Shown here one piece after another: positions 43,795 to 54,059 of a DNA stretch of 64,000 nt. The translations under genes and the position numbers were made by a program. Source of the stretch: Distichodus sexfasciatus (lineage: Eukaryota > Chordata > Actinopteri > Characiformes > Distichodontidae); contig JAVGVS010000040.1 of the NCBI GenBank assembly GCA_032718565.1, forward strand, positions 2,518,527-2,582,526, in the 5' to 3' direction. Under the pieces are notes generated by a model. The model was not told the origin of the DNA, searched no databases, and saw only the letters and a program-made list of their open reading frames with translations. The stretch's first letter is position 1, and the number at the start of each line of letters is the position of its first letter.

Positions 43795-44877
43795 CTAGGT
43801 TTGGATACCGAGGTTAGTACTTTTAAAGGTGCCGACTGATTGATGTTGGTACTACCGGGTATCGGTTCACGTCAATTCAAGTGGGTCGAAATTTCGGTAC
43901 ATTCGCGCACACATCAGCAGCAGCACACGCAAGCTGAGCGGGACATACGTTTTAAATGTTGAAAGGTTTAAATTAATCAACAGTTACCTCAGCGTATCAA
44001 TGCAATTTACATTTACAGCAGCAATAGGATAGAAATAGATATTTTCTGCTGTTAAAATTCCATTGGCTATTTAAGCTATAGTGTTAGTTTTGTTTAACCG
44101 TGACAACAGTTGCCAGGGGAAGAACGCGCATGCTTGGAGAAACTGCCCATTAATCTGAAAATATGGCAACAAGCTGAAAGCATTCGACTGCGTGACTGCA
44201 CTTTACTAAAATCAACGCAGATATCAAGACGTAAGATTAGCCACACAAAATGCAGAACTGTGGCTAGCAAAACGTTGAATTTGAGGAAACTCGTTAAACA
44301 TAAAATATATGAGCGCCACAGTTAGCGCATGTGTTCACCAAAGTTTTTGCACCTATTTTTAATACAAACCCTATGAGCTTCAGCGTTCAGAGCGCTAAGT
44401 GCCTTCATGACTCTAAGAAGCACGTTACAATGTTTACGTGAAATAGAAACGAACGCTTTTCGTAACTTAGCAACAACAAGCGCAGAGGAAGCGCTCTGAA
44501 AGTGAGGTTTTGACCGCTCTCAGCACAAAAAATGTGGACACAGACTCTTAACACGACAGCCGCAACTACAGCGGCTGCACCGACAATCACCCCTGCAGCC
44601 AGCATCCACATCGAGAACGTCGAATCTATGCCGTCGACAAAAGTTCTACTGCTGCTTTAGGTAATTAGTGATCTATTTACATTGTAGTTGTTACATAAAA
44701 AATGTTCGAAATTAATTTGGGGCTTATTTATTATTAGTGTATTTTTATAATGATACAAAGCAGGTATTACAGATTCAGAGCAAGGTACCAAAATTAAGTA
44801 CAGTTGAGTATCGGTACCGAACACCAGGTACCAGTACTGATATTGGTTCAGATGTGAAAGGTACCCAACCCTTATAC
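43795..44877. mobile_element. hAT-like TAGGGTTGGGTACC element, interrupted
   Basis: Left end CTAGGTTTGGATACCGAGG with TTAGTACTTTTAAAGGTGCC, right end GTGAAAGGTACCCAACCCTTA with AGTATCGGTACCGAACACC. The ends are imperfect inverted repeats typical of a common fish family. About 225 bp (44325-44549) is a later insertion. No transposase. Confidence 0.65.
44322..44552. mobile_element. GGGCC-class family b element nested in a hAT-like element
   Basis: Between TTA on both sides: left GCGCATGTGTTCACCAAAG, right AAAAATGTGGACACAGACTC. The interior TTTAATACAAACCCTATGAG, TTCAGAGCGCTAAGTGCC and GCAACAACAAGCGCAGAGG matches the b family at 20 and 30 kb. TTA duplication: PIF/Harbinger-like. Confidence 0.75.
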
Positions 44878-44879
44878 CA

Positions 44880-45415
44880 ACATACATATATTTTCAGCTG
44901 TCCGTCTGGAAGCAGCATGTAAACAGTGTTACACAGCAACATGCAGCTGGTGTGTAGATGTAGTGAAGTGTGTGAAGCCTGCGAGTAGAAGAACGTGAAC
45001 AAAATTCACGCCCCGGGCAGTGTTTTTTATGAAAAGCAATTTAACGGTAAAACATGCTCACTAAACCAAACCCAAGTCTAAAAAATGTTTATGGTTTTAA
45101 GACATAATTGTAAAACGCAAGGCTAAATCTGACACTTCTATTTAATCTAAACTAACCTTTGAAACATGATAAAACAATGGTATTCGAACATGGCAGCTCG
45201 GAGTTCCCTGAGGAGAACTATTAGAAGCAAGCATAAAAACAAGCAAAGGGCAGGTGCAAATTTATGCATACACATGTTTGTGTTAGGTGTTTATGCAACT
45301 GCCTATGCAAATACACTCAGCAATACCATGCTAATATAAAAAAGTCTAAGTACTGTATATAAGTTGAGATCCTCATATTTATATTTATAACATAAATAAA
45401 ATATTTTTACTTTCT
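44880..45415. other. Intergenic sequence, nothing specific seen
   Basis: No gene or repeat partner found. Confidence 0.35.
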
Positions 45416-45421
45416 TAGGGC

Positions 45422-45880
45422 CGAAATACACTTAACGCTCAGAACGCTTACGCGCAGGCATCATGGCTGCCACGCATCCTAAGCGTTCATTTGATGCATC
45501 TGCTGAACACGTTGTCAGAAATTACCGTGCCGCGTGCACGAGTTGCAGTAGCAGCAAAAATTGGGGTGGCAGTGTGTTCAAGTTTTGGTACGTGACGTCA
45601 GCATCGTTGTTTACTATCAACAAGGTTGAACGGTTTTGCCGTCGTTTTTTGGACCTTCATAACATCTGAATGCAAATAATTTTTGTCTTTAAAAATTAAT
45701 CTTGCTTCCCTCAATTCTGTCACTTAACGGTGGACTGGACACTTTTATAGTGTATTACTACCACCTGTTGGAATCCTCAAGATTAATAAAAAGTTTGTGC
45801 GCAAGTACAGTCAATACAACGCTTGTGTAGATGCAGAGTCCGCACGTGTTCTCGTCACTCGGCATTAAGTATATGCCAGC
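45422..45880 (+). mobile_element. GGGCC-ended element, family c (GGGCCGAAATACACTTAACG), copy 1
   Basis: Left TTA then GGGCCGAAATACACTTAACG; interior AATTGGGGTGGCAGTGTGTT, ACGTGACGTCAGCATCGTTG, CACCTGTTGGAATCCTC. It matches 53537-54051 in inverted orientation. The right end near TTAAGTATATGCCAGCC is decayed. Confidence 0.8.
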
Positions 45881-46055
45881 CGGTAGTGCTTATGTATGTT
45901 ATGTTACTGAAAAAACTGATCAAAACGAGCCTTTTATGGCAAACACAACTCAAAAACGTTTAATAATGAGTTCATAAATCTTGATAAATAAAGACAGCAG
46001 AACTGATGATCTAATATAATAATGAGTAATATTCTAAATACAGGTAGCAATCCTG

Positions 46056-46952
46056 CTGTCAGCAAGACTGGAATTGTGCTTCATAATCACATGGTCACCA
46101 AAAGTTCAGGTCTGTGATCATACGGCTGTATTCCAAAAGAAGCATGGAACAATGAAGAATGTTTCATTAAAGTGTCAACAAAATAATAAAAAACAACAGA
46201 ACAGCCCCATGTTCATTACCCTTAAACGTTCAGGTCTCCCAAAATATAATCCTAATGTTTATTTTATGTTCCAATGCCAAACACTGAAAATCTTCCTTTT
46301 CTGCAGAACATTGCCAGAGTCCCTGCAGCAGCATTAGCCAAAAAACACTTCAGCGTCTATCAATGGAGCATGACCAGTTTGACTTTTATCCTCTTTGAAC
46401 TCCAGCAGATCATCAGAAACTTTCCGCTTGGGCATATCGGTGCTCTCATTGTGAGAGGAACTCATCTGGCCCTTTGTGCTGTTCGACTCTCTGCACAGAT
46501 GTCCGGTCTTAACCGGCTTTATGAAGCCACGTCCTCTGAGAACAAAGATGTGAAATTCGGGCCGTGTTTATACAGCGGGCAGTTCTGCTTCTAAAATCTG
46601 ACTGGCTGACTCACATTTGAAAGCCGGGGTTAAATACTCCATATTTGCACAGCTGTGACACAGTAGAAATCTATACTAATGCATCAAGAATGCAGGAAAC
46701 CCAGTTACTGTCCTATACTAACGTCCTATCATTATACTGCCTCTAGTAATACTAATCCATTATTCTCCGTCACTACACTACCATCGCCATCAGAATCTTC
46801 ACCACTATTACCACAGACATGCTATCCTATTACTACAATAAATAGATCATCTGACATTATAATCTAACTGGTGTTAATGAAACATTTTTCGTTGTTCCAC
46901 GCTTCTTTTGGAATATAAACATATGATCACAAACCTGAACTGCAGTCTTGCT
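46056..46952. mobile_element. Possible foldback element with ~85-115 bp inverted arms
   Basis: TCAGCAAGACTGGAATTGTG ... TCAGGTCTGTGATCATACGG ... TTCCAAAAGAAGCATGGAAC (46056-46172) is the reverse complement of GTTCCACGCTTCTTTTGGAA ... ATATGATCACAAACCTGAAC ... GCAGTCTTGCTGA (46868-46952). The arms enclose about 700 bp including the coding-like frame at 46334-46567. No target duplication is obvious. Confidence 0.6.
46334..46567 (-). pseudogene. Coding-like minus-strand frame, unidentified
   Basis: An open frame of 77 codons from after a stop at 46568 to a TAA at 46334. Its C-terminal part reads like real protein: MSSSHNESTDMPKRKVSDDL and LEFKEDKSQTGHAPLIDAEV, charged and hydrophilic. The first ATG is at 46465 (43 codons). 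A pyrimidine tract ending TTTGTTCTCAG|A lies at 46536, so it could be a spliced exon. The plus strand is also open (106 codons) but looks less protein-like. I do not recognise a family; it could equally be chance or an old transposon piece. Confidence 0.25.
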
Positions 46953-47240
46953 GATACTACTACCACTATACTACACCACCACTAACACCACAGCAACTAT
47001 ACTACCACTGTTATTACCGCTACCACTTTAATACTTCTACTTCAACCGCTAATTTCCATCACTGCATCTCCGTCAGTACTAACACAACCACTAGTCTGTC
47101 AAAATACTGTGACTACATCCTACAAACACCTCCTACATTACTACAGATACACACTATACTTCTACCATGAAAATACTTACTACCAATACTTAAGACCGCC
47201 GCCATCGCAATACTACCACCACAACCAGCTCTACTGGTAA
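46680..47240 (+). repeat. Degenerate ACT/ACC trinucleotide tract, left part
   Basis: Strongly strand-asymmetric (few G) sequence with loose ACTACC/ATACTA units: GATACTACTACCACTATACT, ACACCACCACTAACACCACA and so on, densest from 46950 to 47240. It resumes at 48095 after a SINE insertion. Confidence 0.65.
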
Positions 47241-47263
47241 GAGACGGATATTATCAATTTATC

Positions 47264-48085
47264 GGCATAACGGTAGGGTGTTCGCCCTGTGATCAGAGGG
47301 TCACAGGTTCAAATCCAGGACCACTGAGGTACTCATGACCAAGGTAACGTTCCAAAACACACTGCTCCCCGGGCGCTGCCCTTGTTAGCTGCCCACTGCT
47401 CCTTCACGGATGGGTCAAATGCACAGGTCACATTTGGTTGTGGTGCACAGTGTGATGTGATGTGCTGTGGTGTGTTCCCAATGACAAATATGACTCTCCA
47501 CAGCAAAACCAGTCGCTTGTTGCAAATGTTCAAAATTATGTTTTCATGAAAGGGAATAAATCAACCTTCAAAACAATACCTATATGCAATGAATCCGACG
47601 ACATATGACTGAGATATCAACATTCAAAGGAGTCGGGTTTCTCCTGTCACGCCAAGTGAGAAACGGAGAAATCTGCCGTCGAAGTTCACTATCGACGTAG
47701 CACTCACAGACGCTTGGTGCGGTCGCGGCTACGTTTGCATTTACGGTTGTCTACGCTGCATTCTCAGACTAGTCAACCAGTGGATTTAGCGTAAATATTG
47801 AAGTAGAGCGGTCAAAACAGAAACTTTTAACATTCTGCTAGAATTGAATTCCTCACCTCAAGAAAGTCACGTTTTTAGGATGGAAAGGGTGTTTTTCAGC
47901 CAAATTTATTCACAACAGTACAGTATAGACCTTCCACTGTTTCAAAACACTAAAAACAAAAAATCCAAAATTTTACCCCACACAACATAAATGATCGCTT
48001 TTCTCAGAAACCTCCATTGCGACAAGTGACTGGTTTTGCTGTGCAGAGTCACAAATAATCACTCACTTTCACTTTCACGACAAAT
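47264..48085 (+). mobile_element. Main tRNA-derived SINE family, split by a DNA transposon
   Basis: SINE part 1 (47264-47490): head GGCATAACGGTAGGGTGTTC, B box ACAGGTTCAAATCCAGG, GCTGCCCTTGTTAGCTGCCC, GTCACATTTGGTTGTGGTGC, GACAAATA. Part 2 (48052-48085): CAAATAATCACTCACTTTCA, the normal tail. 47491-48051 is the inserted element. Confidence 0.9.
47491..48051. mobile_element. Unclassified foldback DNA transposon, copy 2, nested in a SINE
   Basis: Ends TGACTCTCCACAGCAAAACC and GGTTTTGCTGTGCAGAGTCA, inverted repeats of about 34 bp that include AGTCGCTTGTTGCAA/TTGC...GCGACAAGTGACT. It is flanked by CAAATA at 47485-47490 and 48052-48057, a single CAAATA in intact SINE copies, so the target duplication is 6 bp (7 if ACAAATA). 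About 560 bp; collinear with 15970-16610 apart from a short deletion. Confidence 0.9.
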
Positions 48086-48089
48086 ATAC

Positions 48090-48141
48090 TAATGTAATTT
48101 GTAGTGATCACACCACTACTGCTACACTACAATTGCTGCAC

Positions 48142-48174
<33 letters not shown>

Positions 48175-48200
48175 ACCTCCACCAACACCATCAATGTTCA
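48090..48200 (+). repeat. Degenerate ACT/ACC tract, right part with TTA microsatellite
   Basis: CACACCACTACTGCTACACT, then (TTA) at 48142-48173, then ACACCTCCACCAACACC. Continuation of the tract left of the SINE. Confidence 0.65.
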
Positions 48201-49620
48201 TGTTCATCCTTTGTGTCTACATTTTGTAAGCAGAATAATATAATTACTGTTAATGCATACAAACGTGAGTTAGTCTTATTCATAGCAGGGGGTTTGGTTT
48301 CGAGAACATTTAGTTCCCTTTCTCTTTATTGCTCTGATGTAACCTTCAGAAAGATTCTGCCACATAAACCACATCGTCCTGGTCGTGGTCAGCACAGAGA
48401 AGAGTGTAGCAGGGAGACAATGCTCACTCTGTCAGTCTGTTTCTTTTGCTGTGCACTTTGAGCATCACAGCGAATCACTGAGTCGACACTCACACCCAGT
48501 GGTCAGTAGAGACGTCGAACAGCAGCAGGGCACATGAAGGGGCGAATGTATGATTACTCGTCAGATTGCATCAGTTGGTTTACACTTGTATCACCCCTGC
48601 TGTGACATAAGCTTGAGGATTGGAATAAATCTTTAATACGGAGTAGAAACGGGGGCGTTCGTTAGCGTAAGGGTACAAAAATCCCATAAATAAAACAATG
48701 TGAAGCTGTCTTCTCTCTCCTGAGCTGAATATATTAGGAGGCTCTGTCCAGATAAGACGGGGCGGCCTCTTCCTGTCAAGCACAAGCCACGTAGACGTTG
48801 CAACAGAGGGATCCAATACATTTTAGTAACATTTGCAGCCAAAAGCTTGTGTTGTCTAAAAGCATTCAAGCAGCAAGATCTTCACATGGTCCTTCTGTGG
48901 CTCTTATACGACGTCTAATCTAGCACGGAGAGAGCTTCCACGCACAGCTCCGCTGACAAGCGAATACGATTCATAATGTAATGCCTTCCCCATGCACACA
49001 GCTGCTGTTCCGGCGTCAGGCTGCTGCGCATTTCAAATCTCATTTTTCAGCGTCGAGCGGAGGCACGAAAAGTGAGAGAAAGGAGCCTGGCAGACGAGAG
49101 GAAGGCACAGGAAGCATCCCACAAGTCCGCACCAAGGTCACGCTGTTGAATTTCGACAAAACCTGAGAGGAACCTGCCTAAGCATAACGCATTCCGGCCA
49201 CGTAGCCGGGACGCAAAGCAACACAAGCAATATCGTTCTTTCACGAGGCTCTCAGCTGTCCAATTAGCCTTATCTCTCCTTTGCAAGAAGGGAAATGTGT
49301 CATTTTTAAAAAGAAATGTGCCAGAAAGGCGGGCGACGCCTCTCTCCCCTGAGCCACGCACAGAATGCATTACCTATTTAATATAACTAATTATGTAATG
49401 ATTTCCATGCGCCGCTCATGCCGCCCCTGTTTTATGGGGCAGAAGGAGTTCTCAAAGTGATAAATGAAGATTTCAATTAGAGATGGCTTTTATGAATAAA
49501 AATCACCCTCGCCGTGTCACAGTGACTCAATTCACAGGTGTGTCCCAAATTTCACCTTAATTAAACCCTGCACTTATTCTCCAAAGGGCTCTGTGTGTGT
49601 GTGTTTTTTTTCCCCAAACC
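48200..49620. other. Intergenic region with candidate conserved elements at 48900-49560
   Basis: 49370-49560 contains ATATAACTAATTATGTAATG, GATTTCAATTAGAGATGG and TTCACCTTAATTAAACCC, a dense TAAT-core cluster in unique sequence. 48960-49340 is GC-moderate with overlapping frames on both strands. No gene is supported. Confidence 0.35.
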
Positions 49621-50384
49621 TGCTCACATCCGTCGGAACCCGTTTTAGCTCGCCATTGTGCCGGCCGACCGCCTCTTGTCCTTAATAACAAAGAAGCTGA
49701 AGACGAGTACACTGTATAGAGCTGCCGTATTCAAATTTCTCTTCTGTCTCTTCTACCCAGCCTTTGAAAGGAGATCTTACATACAAGGACACATAAAGGA
49801 TAATGCTGTTATGTTTCAACGCCAGACTCCCTCAGGCGGCAGCAGGGCTCGCGTCGGAAGCGTGTAAATCATGCAGCCGGAGCGCCGTCAGCTGCGATGA
49901 CACCTCCCATAAACACTGCTGACCAGTGGCCGTGGATGTCTATTTCTTCATCAGCATGCCACACTCAAGAAAAAATGCCCGTATTGGCAAAGCCAGATAG
50001 CTGCATGTGACAAATACACTCCACCACCCTAATGGAAAGAGAAGACGCAACGAGAATCTAGAAGTGATCACCGCAAGGTAACATTGGTGTTGATAAAAAT
50101 ACACAAACCTCAGTTCTCTAACCAGTGCGAGTACGTTCCATGTCTTAAATTTACAGATTTGCAAAAATTGCCCTTGTAAAACAGGCCCAAATTTCACATC
50201 AGGGACAGAGAACAATCCAGAAATATGAAACAATGGCCATTGGAAGGCAGAAAATGAACATACTAGAGCAATGCTCTTTAAATGCAGGAAGTCAAGGGTG
50301 TGACAAATTCAAACTCTGAGTCGGATCTAGTGACTGTGAAGACCTGGATCGTCTGGAGAGGAGGAAGAAATTCTGGATTTAGCT
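49621..50384. other. Intergenic sequence, no gene supported
   Basis: The 69- and 97-codon frames here show no recognised domain. 49650-49960 is GC-moderate and could be conserved. Confidence 0.25.
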
Positions 50385-50385
50385 T

Positions 50386-50625
50386 CATTCATTCATAATC
50401 TGAATGGTTGAAGGGACCTGAGACTATCCCGGAACTGCAGGTGAGAGGCGGGGACCAACGCTGGGCTGGCACCTACAAACCGCACAGACTCACAGAAACA
50501 CACTCACATATGGGGCCAATTTAGAGTCACCAATCAACCTATAATGCATGGTTTTTGGATTGTGGGAGGAAGCAATGAGGCAACAGTCAGGCAATGAGGC
50601 GACAGTGCCACCATGCCACGCTGGA
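50386..50625 (-). mobile_element. Second SINE family, 3' part
   Basis: In reverse: CATTCATTCATAATCTGAAT, GGACCAACGCTGGGCTGGC, TGGGGCCAATTTAGAGTCAC and ATTGTGGGAGGAAGCAATG. It matches the same body as 12165-12390. Confidence 0.75.
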
Positions 50626-51004
50626 TTTGGGTTGAAATCTTACAAATACATGCAATTGGCCGTATTTTGCACAATCAGCCCTGTGTAAATAAAGTAAAAT
50701 GCACCTCCATACAATAACTGACTGAATATAAGTTTGAGCTGCTGAAATCAGGCAAACACTGTAGGAGTGTTATGGCCAAAACAGAGACACTGGAGAGGGG
50801 CTTCTATCCTAACCACATTCTACCTGTTTAATATAACCCAAAGTCATGTGAACGTTTTCTACTTTCAGACTTTTTTGCGTATGATGTCCATTTCACATAT
50901 GATTTTTTAAAACTATCTTTTATAGCACAGATCTTTATTTAGCATATTATTATAGTAGACCTAGAGGCAGCAGTATATTAGTAGAGGCGGTAGTGGAAGT
51001 GGAA

Positions 51005-51310
51005 TATTGTTTTATTGTTTTATTTGGATTCCCATTAGCTTCCACAGCAGTGGTCGCTAGTCTTCCTGGGGTCCATAAAATCAAAAAACAAAATACAATA
51101 TATCAATGCAAAAGTTGAAATTCATAAATCCACTATAACTGTAAAGACAGCAATATCACAGCTGTCATAAAGACACATTTATATGGACAATGCAAAATTA
51201 CCAAAAAACCTTTCATTACTCATACAATTATAAAGGTTAAAAATAAAATAAATAAATAAATAGTACTTTCACTCCAATAATCTCTCTTTTATTATTTTTC
51301 TAAAAGAAGA
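51005..51310. repeat. Probable dispersed retroelement 3' region
   Basis: ATTTGGATTCCCATTAGCTT, GTCTTCCTGGGGTCCATAAA and ATTACCAAAAAACC resemble a repeat common in teleosts; it ends in an AAAT run (51243-51262). There is no second copy here, so the call is knowledge-based and weak. Confidence 0.35.
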
Positions 51311-52164
51311 ATGACTTTGAACTTCCCTGACACTGGATGGGAGTAAATTCCACTCTATAGCCCTTCTGTATATAATAGTTTTCTTCATAAAATTACATCT
51401 TGGGCTCGGAATTATAACCATGCTGTTACTAACTTGGCGTGTCACATGCTACTTGGCGTGTGTATTGATGACGTTGGTGTGGTAGAGTGATATTAACAGC
51501 ATAGTGGAATAATACTTGTTGAATAATACTACCAGTATGGTCTTCAAAAGTTAGTGTACGTTAGTAATCACCACAAGGCGAGACGTGATGACAAAACACG
51601 CAAACCTCAATGTATTTATTTGACCAAATCTTGCCTAATCAACCGATCACAATCAAGAATTATATTTCCTACAACATCCATTTCACGGTGAGGCTACAGC
51701 TTGCTATCGTGCAGCTGCGTCTCGTTTTAGCAAAGACATCAGTTCTGAAGCTGCACAAGGTCCTGGTGATAAATTCTAAGACTGTACACATACCAAGAAT
51801 TGCTTACTAAACCAGTTTGGCCATGTTGCAGCTCTGCCTTGTCATCACATGATTTTGCTGTAAAGTAATTGCTTGTGGGAAATCATCCCTTATGCAACAT
51901 GAATACATGGCATGGCACTGCAAAATATTCCAAGTTTGTAATATATCAAAATGTGAGTATAATTTACTGTCACGGCCGTGCTCCCGCGATCTCAGATATG
52001 CTCCCTAGAGGTCGACTTTCGTTGGCTGTCCTCATTTATGTTCGTCTTCCCAGTGTGAAACGTCTGGGTCTCTACGTACTTAAGCCCGACTCCTCCCTGA
52101 GTGTTTTTGTTGCATCTGTTGGCCTTTGCGAAGCTGCTTTGTCTTTAATTCTGTTTTTGATGAT
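51311..52164. other. Intergenic sequence, nothing specific seen
   Basis: The 115-codon frame at 51869-52216 runs into the SINE and is not protein-like. Confidence 0.35.
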
Positions 52165-52385
52165 TATAAGCGAGTGCACACAGTGCACCACAACCAAATC
52201 TGACCTCCACATTTGAACCATCCGTGAAGGAGCAGCGGGCAACTTTTTTGACAGCAACTGGGGAGCAGTGCTTGAGGACGGGACTTTGCTGATATGTACC
52301 TCAGTGGTGCCTTTACTGTTCTGGGATTTAAACCAACGACCCTCCGATCACAGGGTCAACTCCCAAACCGTTACGCTATTATCAA
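52165..52385 (-). mobile_element. Main tRNA-derived SINE family, copy
   Basis: Reverse: CAGTGCACCACAACCAAATC, CCGTGAAGGAGCAGCGGGC, GGGGAGCAGTGCTTGAGGAC, GTACCTCAGTGGTGCCTTTA, CGATCACAGGGTCAACTCCC and CGTTACGCTATTAT. Confidence 0.8.
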
Positions 52386-52602
52386 ACATTAAATCCAACA
52401 CTTGCATCCTGTTTCGTCCTGCTGCAACTTCAATCGTTATGACAAAAATGAAAAATTTACAATGTATTATCCTTTCAATATATGAAACATTACATAGAAA
52501 TACCTAATTTTGGGAAATAGCCCAGTAGCTTAAATCAATAATGGCCTATTTTTGCAGTAGCTTCTCATTTGTTAAAGCTATTTTTAAAACACTGTAGCTT
52601 TA

Positions 52603-52652
52603 GGGCCATGGACGTTTCTCTGGGTAAGAGCGTCTGCTAAATGCTATAAATG
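52603..52652 (+). mobile_element. Third SINE family, tail fragment
   Basis: TCTCTGGGTAAGAGCGTCTG then CTAAATGCTATAAATGTTA, the typical tail of the family seen at 35165. Confidence 0.5.
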
Positions 52653-52839
52653 TTAAACAGTAAGTATCTTATATTTACCATTTAAAAATAGCTTCTCCAA
52701 CATTTAAATTATATTGATAGTTATCTTTAAAAATATTTGCTGAAAGGTCTCCTGTAGAACCTATAAAATCACGTAGATTAACACCGGAACATTTATTTTC
52801 CAACAGAACTGCTGCATGTGCATGTTTTATGGTCAGTCT

Positions 52840-53185
52840 AACCTCCAGATCAGCTACTAATTAAAGTGTTCAGACCCTGGCGAGAAGGCTGCTGAACCAA
52901 TCACGTCTCTTAATTAGTTAAAATTAGATTTTGAACACACCATAGAGCTGGGCACGGAGGTTACAGCTGCATTGTGCTTGTGAAGCGTCAGCTGTGAAGC
53001 ACGAACTACGTCTGATGAGAATCTAATTATACTGCATATTCCACCCAACATTCACACAAGAGCCAATTAACTAGTTTTCATGATTACGCTTGGATTAGGA
53101 CTCGCTACATTAGATACAGGTCAACTTTATAATGGCTGTTGTGACTGGCATTAGATTCTGGGTTACAGGGGAGGAGGAAACACAT
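52840..53185. other. Strong candidate conserved non-coding element
   Basis: Repeat-free with many homeodomain-type cores: CAGCTACTAATTAAAGTG, TCTTAATTAGTTAAAATTAG, GAATCTAATTATACTGC, GAGCCAATTAACTAG and CATGATTACGCTTGGATTAG. Balanced composition between repeats is the pattern of deeply conserved enhancers; not tested. Confidence 0.45.
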
Positions 53186-53289
53186 TCAAGCGGCACGTTC
53201 TGGTTTCTCAGTTGTCAGGGACAAGTCAGTGTGTCTGTGACTCTCAGGACTAATGGTGATGTTTGCAATATGTAAGTTATGTGCCCAAT

Positions 53290-53530
53290 AATTTGCAAAT
53301 TAGCGCAGTGCACAGTGACGCAGGGGTTAGCACTGCCACCTTACAGCGAGAAGGTCTTGGGTTCGATCCCCGGGGTCGGCCGCAGGATCTTTTTGCATGC
53401 TCTCTCCGTGTTCGCATTGGTTTCCACTCACAGTCCAAAGGCATGCGGTGTGTTGGCACCTGCCCAGGATTGGTCTACAGCTTGCGCCCGTAAGTTCCCG
53501 GGATAGGCTCCGGTTCCTCGGGTCACTCCG
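53290..53530 (+). mobile_element. Second SINE family with tRNA-like head
   Basis: Head GTGACGCAGGGGTTAGCACT (A-box region), B box TTGGGTTCGATCCCCGG, GCATGCTCTCTCCGTGTTCG, CACAGTCCAAAGGCATGCGG, CTGCCCAGGATTGGTC and CGGGATAGGCTCCGGTTCC. It ties the 3' fragments at 12165, 39661 and 50386 to a polymerase III-type source. Confidence 0.9.
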
Positions 53531-53536
53531 AGCAGC

Positions 53537-54051
53537 TAAGGGCGACGATATACTTCACGCTATGTGACGCGTACTTTTGGGCACGTTGCTGCTATGCAAG
53601 CTTTGTACTGACTATACTTACGCACATACTTTTTGTTCATCTTGAGGATTCCAACAGGTGGCAGTGATACACTGTTAAAGCGTCCAGCCCGCCGTTAAGT
53701 GACAGAAGAAGAGGAAGAAGTAGAAAGCGGCAGTGTGAGAAAACATTTGCCAGTTTTGCTGTGAAATGAGGGAAGAAAGATGTTGAAGATAAAAATTATT
53801 TGCATTCGGATGTTACGAAGGTGCAAAAAAGACAGCAAAACCGTTCAGCCATGTTGATAGTAAACAACGATGCTGACGTCACGTACCAAAACACACTGCC
53901 ACCCCAATTTTTGCTGGTACTGCAAGTCGCGCATGTGTCGCGTTAATTTCTGACGACGTGCTCAGCGGACGCATCAAAAGAACGCTGAGAATGTGTGGCA
54001 GCCATGATGCGTGCGTATAAGCGTTCTGAGCGTTAAGTGTATTTCAGCCCT
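53537..54051 (-). mobile_element. GGGCC-ended element, family c, copy 2
   Basis: Reverse copy of 45422-45880: right end AAGTGTATTTCAGCCC then TTA; left GGGCGACGATATACTTCACG. The interior GAGGATTCCAACAGGTGGC and CGATGCTGACGTCACGTACC is well kept. It lies directly downstream of the SINE at 53290-53530. Confidence 0.8.
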
Positions 54052-54059
54052 TAGCGGTT

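Noticed and set aside
53290..53360. Possible tRNA gene with GGTTCGATCCC box
   Set aside because: It is the head of the second SINE family; the downstream body matches other dispersed copies and no clean acceptor stem is seen.
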